Origin: Lachnospiraceae bacterium
GTDB taxonomy: Bacteria; Bacillota; Clostridia; Lachnospirales; Lachnospiraceae
Assembly (NCBI GenBank): GCA_900768755.1
Contig: CAAGDV010000024.1
Location: forward strand, 47,407 to 111,406
Reading direction: 5' to 3'
DNA length: 64,000 nucleotides
In this document: piece after piece, positions 24,282 to 32,125 of the stretch
Position numbering within the stretch: position 1 is the stretch's first letter
How the letters are laid out: every line of letters begins with the position of its first letter
The notes under the pieces: generated by a model
What the model was told of the DNA's origin: nothing
The model's input: the letters and a program-made list of their open reading frames with translations, nothing else
Databases searched by the model: none
Position numbers and translations under genes: made by a program

Positions 24282-27197
24282 ATGTTTAGATTACCAGATG
24301 CCTATGAACTGATTTCGGAACAGAGGATAGAGGAGTTAAAGACTGATGCATACATTCTCCGCCACAGAAAGAGCGGAGCCAGAGTGGCGGTTATGCAGAA
24401 CGATGATGAGAACAAAGTGTTCTTAATCGGTTTTCGCACCCCGCCTTCGGACAGCACCGGAGTGCCGCATATTTTGGAGCATTCCGTATTGTGCGGTTCT
24501 AAGAAGTACCCTGCAAAGGACCCTTTTATCGAGCTCGCAAAGGGTTCGCTCAACACATTCCTTAACGCAATGACATATCCGGATAAGACGATTTATCCGG
24601 TTGCGAGCTGCAATGATGCCGATTTTAAAAACCTTATGGACGTATATATGGATGCAGTGCTCAATCCGAACATCTATACCAGACCGCAGATTTTTATGCA
24701 GGAGGGCTGGCATTACGAGCTTGAGAGCCCGCAGGACGAGCTTAAATACAACGGAGTCGTGTACAACGAGATGAAGGGAGCGTTCTCTTCCCCGGATGAG
24801 GTTCTTTTCAGATACTGCCTCAATTCCGTTTTCCCGGATAACTCCTACAGCGTGGAGTCGGGCGGAGACCCGGAGTGTATTCCGGACCTAAGCTACGAGG
24901 CGTTTTTGGGATTTCACAGTAAGCTCTATCATCCGTCCAACAGTTACATCTATATCTACGGTAACTGTGACATGGAGGAAAGACTCAGATATATCGACAG
25001 CGAGTATCTGTCACACTATGATGAGATTACGGTTAATTCTGAAGTAAAGCTTCAGAAGCCTTTTGATGCGATGCAGGAAAAGACCTACGAATATTCGGTT
25101 ACGGAGCAGGAGGGCACGGACCGCAAGACTTACCTTGCGTACAATGTCGTCATAGGCGATTCGCTTGATACCAAGCTCAATATCGCGATGAATGTACTGT
25201 GCCAGGCGCTTTTTTCAATGCCGGGCGCCCCGATTAAGCAGGCGCTCATTGATGCAGGAATAGGCGACGATATCAGTGGTTCTTTTGAGAATGAAATCAG
25301 ACAGTCGATGTTAAGCATTGTTGCCAAAAACACCGATTCTGACAGAAAAGAAGAATTCCTAAAGACTGTCCGGGACGGACTTTTGAAAGCCTGCAGGGAA
25401 GGAATTGACAGAAACTCCCTTCTGGCGGGAATCAATTCTGCCGAATTCCAGTACAGGGAGTCGGATTACGGAAGATTTCCGAAGGGACTTATGTACGGAA
25501 TTATCGCTGTCGGAAGCTGGATTTACGATGATGAAAAGCCTTTTGTCCATCTGGCGCTCAATGATATATATGCAGAGCTTCGTGAGGCTGTTGACACGGG
25601 ATATTTCGAGAGACTTATCGAGGAAAAAATACTTAACAATACTCACGCCTCACTTGTTGAATTGAAGCCCGTGGTGGGACTCACCGCAATTAATGACCAG
25701 AAGACGGCAAAGAAGCTTGCAGACTACAAGGCAACTCTTTCGGACGAGGAGATTGCTTCGATTGTTGAGAATACAAAGGCGTTAAAGCAGTACCAGTCAG
25801 AGCCGTCAACAGAGGAGGAGCTTAAGAAGATTCCTCTTCTTCGCCGTGAGGACATAAGCAAAGACATTGTGCCTTATATGCATGATGAGGGAACTGTCGG
25901 AGGTGTATCTGTCGACCATCATAACATTTACACCAACGGAATTGCATACCTTACGCTGTCCTTTGATTTGTCGAAGGTATCTGATGATGAGCTTTCGTAT
26001 GTGGGGCTTCTCAATAAGGTGTTTGCCTATGTCGACACTGACAGACACAGCTTTTTTGAATTGTCCAACGAGATAGACATCAACACCGGAGGAATCGACA
26101 GCGCGGTTGAGGGTTACACCCATGTGGACAGCGGAGAGAATGTTACACGCTTTAATGTGCGGTGCAAATCGCTTTCGGACAGATTTTCGGTTGCCTGCGA
26201 TTTGTTAAAAGAGATTATTTTGGGTTCTGATTACAGCAATACGAAAAGACTTAAAGAGATTCTTCTTGAGACCAAATCAAGAATGCAGGCAAGATTTGTG
26301 TCAGCCGGACACAGCACTGCAGTTGGAGCTGCGATGGCGCAGATGAGCGTTGGCGGCAAAATAAGCTCGCTCGTGAGCGGAATTGATTTTTATAATTTTG
26401 TATGCGGAATCCTGGATGATTTTGACTCGGTGAAGGATTCGGTTGTTGCCGGACTCAAAACGGTGGCAGGCAAAGTGTATGACAGAGAGGGACTTATGAT
26501 TTCGATTACCGGCGATGATGAGTTGTATAAGTCCGTAAATCCTGCTCTTTCGGCGCTTGTAGCAGAATTTCCGGTTAAAAATAATCCGGTATGCCCGCGC
26601 AATATTGTGCTTGAAAAGACCAAAATCGGATACAAGACCGCATCCATGGTCAATTATGTTGCAAGGTGCGGTAACTTTAAGAAAGCCGGTCTTGAATATG
26701 ATGCTTCCTTAAAGGTTCTTGACACAATTCTTTCATACGATTATCTGTGGACGGAGATTCGTGTCAAGGGCGGCGCATACGGCTGCATGGACGGTTTTGC
26801 AATAACCGGCCCGTCATATTTCTGCTCGTACAGGGATCCGAACCTTTCGGCGACCAACAAGGTCTATGAAGGTATCGTGGATTTTATTGAGAATTTTAAC
26901 GCTGATGAGCGCGAGATGACCAAATACATTATCGGAACCTTCAGCACAATAGATATTCCGCTGACGCCGGCGCAGAGGGGCAGAACTTCTTTTGAGTCGC
27001 TGTTTACAGGAATGACCAACGAAAAACTTTTGGAGCAGAGACTTAAGGCGCTCAATACCAATGTGGAGGATATAAGAGGCCTGGCAGACATTGTGAAGGC
27101 CGTTCTTTCGGATGATTACCTGTGCGTTGTAGGTAACGAGGAGAAACTTTGTGAGGCAAAAGACATGTTTGACAAGGTTGTTACACTTTTTTCATAA
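24282..27197 (+). CDS. M16C zinc metalloprotease (presequence-protease family)
   Basis: Large clamshell metalloprotease of 971 residues that degrades peptides. The inverted zinc motif HILEH is at 63-67 with the third ligand in YNEMKGAFSSP, a pattern shared with PreP, falcilysin and Clostridium homologues. The protein consists of two linked M16 halves; the second lacks the zinc motif, as is normal. There is no signal peptide, so it acts in the cytoplasm, probably in peptide turnover. Ribosome site AAAGGAAAG precedes ATG 24282. It has its own promoter and is followed 14 bases later by era. Confidence 0.93.
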   Translation: MFRLPDAYELISEQRIEELKTDAYILRHRKSGARVAVMQNDDENKVFLIGFRTPPSDSTGVPHILEHSVLCGSKKYPAKDPFIELAKGSLNTFLNAMTYPDKTIYPVASCNDADFKNLMDVYMDAVLNPNIYTRPQIFMQEGWHYELESPQDELKYNGVVYNEMKGAFSSPDEVLFRYCLNSVFPDNSYSVESGGDPECIPDLSYEAFLGFHSKLYHPSNSYIYIYGNCDMEERLRYIDSEYLSHYDEITVNSEVKLQKPFDAMQEKTYEYSVTEQEGTDRKTYLAYNVVIGDSLDTKLNIAMNVLCQALFSMPGAPIKQALIDAGIGDDISGSFENEIRQSMLSIVAKNTDSDRKEEFLKTVRDGLLKACREGIDRNSLLAGINSAEFQYRESDYGRFPKGLMYGIIAVGSWIYDDEKPFVHLALNDIYAELREAVDTGYFERLIEEKILNNTHASLVELKPVVGLTAINDQKTAKKLADYKATLSDEEIASIVENTKALKQYQSEPSTEEELKKIPLLRREDISKDIVPYMHDEGTVGGVSVDHHNIYTNGIAYLTLSFDLSKVSDDELSYVGLLNKVFAYVDTDRHSFFELSNEIDINTGGIDSAVEGYTHVDSGENVTRFNVRCKSLSDRFSVACDLLKEIILGSDYSNTKRLKEILLETKSRMQARFVSAGHSTAVGAAMAQMSVGGKISSLVSGIDFYNFVCGILDDFDSVKDSVVAGLKTVAGKVYDREGLMISITGDDELYKSVNPALSALVAEFPVKNNPVCPRNIVLEKTKIGYKTASMVNYVARCGNFKKAGLEYDASLKVLDTILSYDYLWTEIRVKGGAYGCMDGFAITGPSYFCSYRDPNLSATNKVYEGIVDFIENFNADEREMTKYIIGTFSTIDIPLTPAQRGRTSFESLFTGMTNEKLLEQRLKALNTNVEDIRGLADIVKAVLSDDYLCVVGNEEKLCEAKDMFDKVVTLFS

Positions 27198-27211
27198 AGA
27201 GGATTGAAGAA

Positions 27212-28108
27212 TTGGACACGAAATCAGGATTTGTGGCGCTAATCGGGCGTCCGAATGTGGGAAAATCCACATTGATGAACAGACTTATCGGACAGAAAAT
27301 TGCGATTACCTCCAATAAGCCCCAGACAACGAGAAACCGCATACAGACGGTGTACACCGATGAGCGCGGGCAGATAGTTTTTCTGGATACACCCGGCATA
27401 CACCGTGCCAAGACCAAACTCTCCGAGTATATGGTTGAGGTGGCGCAGAAGACGGTAAGCGATGTTGATGTGGTGCTGTGGCTTGTTGAACCCACCGATT
27501 ACATCGGGGCGGGAGACAGGCACATAATGACAATCCTTAAGAACTCTTCCAAGCCCGTTATCCTTGTGATTAACAAGGTGGATACGGTTAAGAAGGAAGA
27601 AGTTTTGAAATTTATCGATGCTTATCGGCGGGAGATGGATTTTTCGGAGATTGTTCCGGTGTCCGCCCTTAAGGGAACCAACACGGATGAGCTCACCGAC
27701 ACGATTTTCAAATATCTGACCTACGGTCCGATGTTTTATGATGAGGACACGATAACCGACCAGCCGATGCGCCAGATTGTTGCAGAGCTTATCAGGGAGA
27801 AGGCACTGCGCTGCCTTGCAGATGAGATTCCGCACGGAATTGCCGTCACCATAGAGAAGATGTCGAGGCGCCCCGATACGGATTTGTGGGATATCGAGGC
27901 CACGATTGTGTGCGAGCGTGACAGCCACAAGGGCATCATTATCGGCAAAGGCGGGGCGATGATTAAGAAAATCGGTTCCGCGGCGCGTTATGAGATAGAG
28001 GACATGATGGAGTCCAAAGTCAATTTAAAGCTTTTCGTGAAGGTGCGGAAGGAATGGCGGGATTCCGACATTCTGCTTAAGAATTACGGATACGGCAAGG
28101 AAAAATAA
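27212..28108 (+). CDS. era: GTPase Era
   Basis: GTPase that binds 16S rRNA and helps 30S assembly. G motifs are GRPNVGKST (P-loop), DTPGIHRAK and NKVD; the C-terminal KH domain carries GKGGAMIKKIG (about 249-259). TTG 27212 is the start, nine bases after AAAGAGG, and gives MDTKSGFVALIGRPN as expected for the family. It ends in TAATG, overlapping the recO start by one base, the usual era-recO coupling in Firmicutes. Confidence 0.96.
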   Translation: MDTKSGFVALIGRPNVGKSTLMNRLIGQKIAITSNKPQTTRNRIQTVYTDERGQIVFLDTPGIHRAKTKLSEYMVEVAQKTVSDVDVVLWLVEPTDYIGAGDRHIMTILKNSSKPVILVINKVDTVKKEEVLKFIDAYRREMDFSEIVPVSALKGTNTDELTDTIFKYLTYGPMFYDEDTITDQPMRQIVAELIREKALRCLADEIPHGIAVTIEKMSRRPDTDLWDIEATIVCERDSHKGIIIGKGGAMIKKIGSAARYEIEDMMESKVNLKLFVKVRKEWRDSDILLKNYGYGKEK

Positions 28109-28854
28109 TGGCAGACCAGATTAAGGTTATGGGCATGGTTATTTCATCCTCGCCCATAGGTGAGAATGACAAAAGAATAGTGCTTCTCACGAAGGAAAAG
28201 GGCAAAATAAGTGCTTTTGTGCGGAATGTGAGGCGCCCGGGCAACCAGCTTATGGCGGCGAGCGAGGGCTTTGTGTTCGGAACCTTTTACCTGATATACG
28301 GGCGGGATTCCTACACAATGGTCAGAGCGGAGGTGAAGAATTACTTCAGGGAGCTTTTGGACGATTTATCAATGACCTACAGCGCCTACTATTTTCTCGA
28401 ACTGGCGCAGTACTATGCGGTTGAAAACCAGGATGAATCGGCACTTTTGAATCTCATATATGTCTCCTTTAAAGCACTGCTCAATCCAAAGATTGACAAC
28501 CGGCTTGTGAGGTATGTATATGAACTGAAGATACTGGTTCTTAACGGGGAATACCCGGATTTTTTCAGGTGCCGGCAATGTAAGAGCGAGGACAATCTCA
28601 AGGGATTTTCAGTTGCGCGCGATGGTGTGGTGTGCGTCGAATGCATGAATACCGTACCGGACGTCATCGCGCTCAATCAGTCAACTCTGTACACTCTGCA
28701 GTACGTTGTGTGCGAGAGGCTTGACCGGCTGTTCTGCTTTCAGGTGTCGGATGAGGTGCTTAGTGAACTCCGCATGGTTATGGCAAGATGCATGCATGCG
28801 TATGTCGACCGCAGAATGAATTCGCTGGAGATTCTTGACAGCATAACCAATTAG
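28108..28854 (+). CDS. recO: DNA repair protein RecO
   Basis: Loads RecA onto SSB-coated single-stranded DNA with RecR. N-terminal OB fold (about 1-80), then a helical domain with a four-cysteine zinc site, CRQC and CVEC (about residues 153-175). The 248 residues are typical. ATG 28108 shares a base with the era stop. The glyS promoter lies over its last codons. Confidence 0.93.
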   Translation: MADQIKVMGMVISSSPIGENDKRIVLLTKEKGKISAFVRNVRRPGNQLMAASEGFVFGTFYLIYGRDSYTMVRAEVKNYFRELLDDLSMTYSAYYFLELAQYYAVENQDESALLNLIYVSFKALLNPKIDNRLVRYVYELKILVLNGEYPDFFRCRQCKSEDNLKGFSVARDGVVCVECMNTVPDVIALNQSTLYTLQYVVCERLDRLFCFQVSDEVLSELRMVMARCMHAYVDRRMNSLEILDSITN

Positions 28855-28863
28855 TGGCACAAT
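28835..28863 (+). promoter_or_regulatory. glyS promoter
   Basis: TTGACA (28835-28840), a 17-bp spacer and CACAAT (28858-28863). It overlaps the end of recO; no T-box is present between it and glyS. Confidence 0.5.
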
Positions 28864-28903
28864 CTAATTTAACACAAATTCAAAATACAGTGAGGTAAAA
28901 GAT

Positions 28904-30292
28904 ATGGAAAAGAGCATGGATAAGATAGTCGCTTTGGCAAAATCAAGAGGTTTTGTATATCCGGGTTCCGAGATTTACGGAGGCCTTGCCAATACATGGG
29001 ATTACGGTAATCTCGGTGTTGAGCTCAAGAATAATGTGAAAAAAGCATGGTGGCAGAAGTTTGTACAGGAGAGCCCGTACAACGTAGGCGTTGACTGCGC
29101 CATTCTTATGAATCCCCAGACATGGGTTGCATCGGGACACCTCGGCGGCTTTGCGGACCCTCTTATGGACTGCAAGGAGTGTAAGGAAAGATTCCGCGCC
29201 GATAAGCTCATTGAGGATTGGGCAGCGGAGAACAACTTTACGATTGAGGGCTCTGTAGACGCATGGAGCAAAGAGGATATGGAGAAGTTTGTGGCTGACA
29301 AAGCTATTGCATGCCCTTCGTGCGGAAAACATAATTTTACCGAAATCAGACAGTTTAATCTTATGTTCAAGACCTTTCAGGGCGTTACTGAGGATGCCAA
29401 GAACACGGTGTATCTGAGACCCGAGACGGCGCAGGGTATTTTTGTCAACTTCAAAAATGTCCAGAGAACATCAAGAAAGAAGATTCCTTTTGGTATCGGA
29501 CAGATTGGCAAATCATTCCGTAACGAGATTACACCGGGTAATTTTACCTTCAGAACAAGAGAGTTTGAGCAGATGGAGCTGGAGTTTTTCTGCAAGCCGG
29601 GAACGGATCTTGAGTGGTTTGCATACTGGAGGGAATTCTGCATCAATTGGCTTAAGAATCTCGGAATTAAGGATGAGGAGCTCCGCGCAAGAGACCATTC
29701 TCCGGAGGAACTTTGCTTCTACTCAAAGGGAACAACCGACCTTGAGTTTTTGTTCCCGTTCGGATGGGGCGAGCTTTGGGGAATTGCCGACAGAACGGAT
29801 TATGACCTTACACAGCATCAGAATACATCAGGCGAGGATATGTCATATTTTGATGATGAGGATTCGTCAAAATACATTCCGTATGTCATTGAGCCGTCGC
29901 TCGGAGCGGACCGTGTCACACTGGCATTTTTGTGTGCCGCTTATGATGAGGAGGAGCTTGAGGGCGGTGACATGAGAACCGTTCTTCATTTCCATCCGGC
30001 GCTTGCACCTGTCAAAATAGGCGTTCTTCCGCTTTCAAAGAAGCTTAATGAGGGCGCGGAGAAGATTTACACCGAGCTTTCAAAGAAATACAACTGTGAG
30101 TTTGACGACAGAGGAAATATCGGCAAACGCTACAGAAGACAGGACGAGATTGGTACACCTTTCTGCGTAACCTATGACTTTGATTCGGAGACCGACGGAT
30201 GTGTAACCGTGCGTGACAGGGACACAATGGAGCAGGAGAGAATCAGAATTGAGGACCTTAAGGCATATTTTGAGGATAAATTTACATTCTAG
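28904..30292 (+). CDS. glyS: glycyl-tRNA synthetase, single-chain class II type
   Basis: Charges tRNA-Gly. This is the alpha-2 form found in Gram-positives and eukaryotes, not the GlyQ/GlyS heterotetramer. The 462 residues show KSRGFVYPGSEIYGGLANTWDYG at the N-terminus, motif 2 around GKSFRNEITP, a CPSCGKHNF zinc-like pair, and motif 3 in EPSLGADRVTLA. The anticodon-binding domain is at about 365-460. Start is ATG 28904 behind GAGG. The next gene begins five bases after the stop. Confidence 0.96.
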   Translation: MEKSMDKIVALAKSRGFVYPGSEIYGGLANTWDYGNLGVELKNNVKKAWWQKFVQESPYNVGVDCAILMNPQTWVASGHLGGFADPLMDCKECKERFRADKLIEDWAAENNFTIEGSVDAWSKEDMEKFVADKAIACPSCGKHNFTEIRQFNLMFKTFQGVTEDAKNTVYLRPETAQGIFVNFKNVQRTSRKKIPFGIGQIGKSFRNEITPGNFTFRTREFEQMELEFFCKPGTDLEWFAYWREFCINWLKNLGIKDEELRARDHSPEELCFYSKGTTDLEFLFPFGWGELWGIADRTDYDLTQHQNTSGEDMSYFDDEDSSKYIPYVIEPSLGADRVTLAFLCAAYDEEELEGGDMRTVLHFHPALAPVKIGVLPLSKKLNEGAEKIYTELSKKYNCEFDDRGNIGKRYRRQDEIGTPFCVTYDFDSETDGCVTVRDRDTMEQERIRIEDLKAYFEDKFTF

Positions 30293-30297
30293 AAGAT

Positions 30298-32004
30298 ATG
30301 AAATGTGATAAGTGCGGATTTGAACACCAGAGTAAAACGGTATGTCCAAAGTGCGGCGCCAATGTCGTCTATGTGAACGAAGAATATCTTATGAGGCGCA
30401 GGCAGTGGGAGGAGGGAAAGACTCCCACGATTGGATTTGGTACCGCAGAACCTGACAAAAAGAACACTGACAGAAAGGAAGGCAGGCCGAATTCGGCGGG
30501 CCTTTCTTTTGCTGTAATCGGCGGCACCATACAAAAAGCTGTCGACGCGGCAAAGAAGCTTTTTGACCGCAGACGAAGGACCGCGCGGCGTAACGCCGGC
30601 ACTAAGAACGCTCCCCAAAAATCTATTAAGCTTCCCACGGCTATTGAGATAAAACGTTTTTTTATGGGGCGCAGCGGAATTGTGATTGCAGCGGTTCTGG
30701 CGGTTTTAGCGCTCGCGGTCGTCGCGACTGTGATAGTGAAGAACATCGACAGAAGAAAGCTTGCTTTTTTTGACGGAAATTCACTCTATTATCTTGATTC
30801 GGAGGACAGACCTGTTATCAAAGATACTTCTTCCGATAAGGCAATTATAAGTTCCGGGAAAACAGGACTTATACTTAAAGACGATTCGAATATATATGTT
30901 TTCAACAACGGAATACTCTCGTCTTTTGAAGCCGAAAAAGCGGATGTAATCGCTTATGACGGGTTCTGCAGCATATTGTACAAGTCGGATTCCGGATATA
31001 TGCTATGGAACGACGGAAATACTTCTCTGTGCGGCACCAAAATGCAGGGGGAAAGGGTGGTCTCAGGCCGGGTTTTTGGGCAGAGCTGGGCGCTTTGTCT
31101 GTGCACAACGGCTGCGGATTATGATTACAGCACATATTATCTCTATACGGGCAATATGGGCGGAGAGTGTGTCCCGGTATCCGAAAGCACGCACGAACCC
31201 GATGTGTGCCATGTCTCCGATTCGGGAGTCATATACCTTGATATGACCATGGCGGAGTACGGAATAGTCAATCAGAAAAAAATGATGTTTTTTGACGGCG
31301 GGCGCAATGTGGTTCTGGTGGATAATGCGGATGTTGTGCATTGTTTTGAGGAATATGCCTACTGCCTTGATACGGACGGAAGGCTGTATTATGTTGATTT
31401 TCTGACTGCAAAAGCCACCCTGATTGAAAATGAGGTGGAAGAGCTGCAGTGTGTTAACCAAAAAGCGGTATACAGAACCGACGATATCTGGAAACTCTAT
31501 GCGGCCGGCAAAACATACACCGTGTGCGCGTACGACGGCGGAAATTACGAATTTGCCGTTGCGGACGGACAGGGCGTTTTGTACTTCATAAGACACAATA
31601 TTTTGTGCAGAGCGAGCGAGCAAAGTGTTACCGAAGTGTGTCCGCTCTCAGACCCCGGCAGAATATCCTACGTAGCCTCGGCGAAAGCATATATGGCGGT
31701 ATCGGACGACGGCAACCTGTACAGGCTGGGAAACACCCCCGTAAAGCTTTCGGATAATGTGGATTATGTGTACTCCGTTGACGGCTACGGCGGGTATGCA
31801 ACCGCAGGCGGCGGCAGACTGAATCTTTTTAACGATAAGGGCAAAAAAGTACTTTCCGCCGAAGCGGATGAGCAAATACAGGAGCTTGCATACCTGCATA
31901 AGACTCTGTATTATCTGGACGATGAGAATATTTTGCACTCGTTTACCAAAAAGAACGGCACACAAAATATCGGATATTGCAAATATATGGCAATTTGTGG
32001 GTGA
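30298..32004 (+). CDS. zinc-ribbon, single-pass membrane protein with large propeller-like outer domain
   Basis: Unknown function. Residues 1-22 form a zinc ribbon (C3, C6, C16, C19), followed by a basic, low-complexity cytoplasmic stretch (R91-R98), one membrane helix at about 127-148, and some 420 residues outside that repeat a pattern of short beta strands (NSLYYLDSEDRP, GRLYYVDF, GNLYRL) like a beta-propeller. DUF5050-type receptor-like proteins share this look. It starts five bases after glyS with a weak ribosome site, so it is probably co-transcribed. The outer domain could sense wall or solute state; that is a guess from layout only. Confidence 0.7.
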   Translation: MKCDKCGFEHQSKTVCPKCGANVVYVNEEYLMRRRQWEEGKTPTIGFGTAEPDKKNTDRKEGRPNSAGLSFAVIGGTIQKAVDAAKKLFDRRRRTARRNAGTKNAPQKSIKLPTAIEIKRFFMGRSGIVIAAVLAVLALAVVATVIVKNIDRRKLAFFDGNSLYYLDSEDRPVIKDTSSDKAIISSGKTGLILKDDSNIYVFNNGILSSFEAEKADVIAYDGFCSILYKSDSGYMLWNDGNTSLCGTKMQGERVVSGRVFGQSWALCLCTTAADYDYSTYYLYTGNMGGECVPVSESTHEPDVCHVSDSGVIYLDMTMAEYGIVNQKKMMFFDGGRNVVLVDNADVVHCFEEYAYCLDTDGRLYYVDFLTAKATLIENEVEELQCVNQKAVYRTDDIWKLYAAGKTYTVCAYDGGNYEFAVADGQGVLYFIRHNILCRASEQSVTEVCPLSDPGRISYVASAKAYMAVSDDGNLYRLGNTPVKLSDNVDYVYSVDGYGGYATAGGGRLNLFNDKGKKVLSAEADEQIQELAYLHKTLYYLDDENILHSFTKKNGTQNIGYCKYMAICG

Positions 32005-32021
32005 CAATTGCGAATAAAATG

Positions 32022-32049
32022 TTGAAATTTTCGTTTGATATGGTATAAT
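32022..32049 (+). promoter_or_regulatory. ppdK promoter, extended -10
   Basis: TTGAAA (32022-32027), a 16-bp spacer and perfect TATAAT (32044-32049) with TG one base before it. A leader of about 70 bases follows, in which TGGGCC can pair with GGCTCA around a T-rich loop. Confidence 0.65.
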
Positions 32050-32125
32050 AATGTAAGTTGCGTGGGCCTATTTTTCATTTCGGCTCATGTCAAGATAAGA
32101 TAATTATTTTTAGGAGGATTTAATA

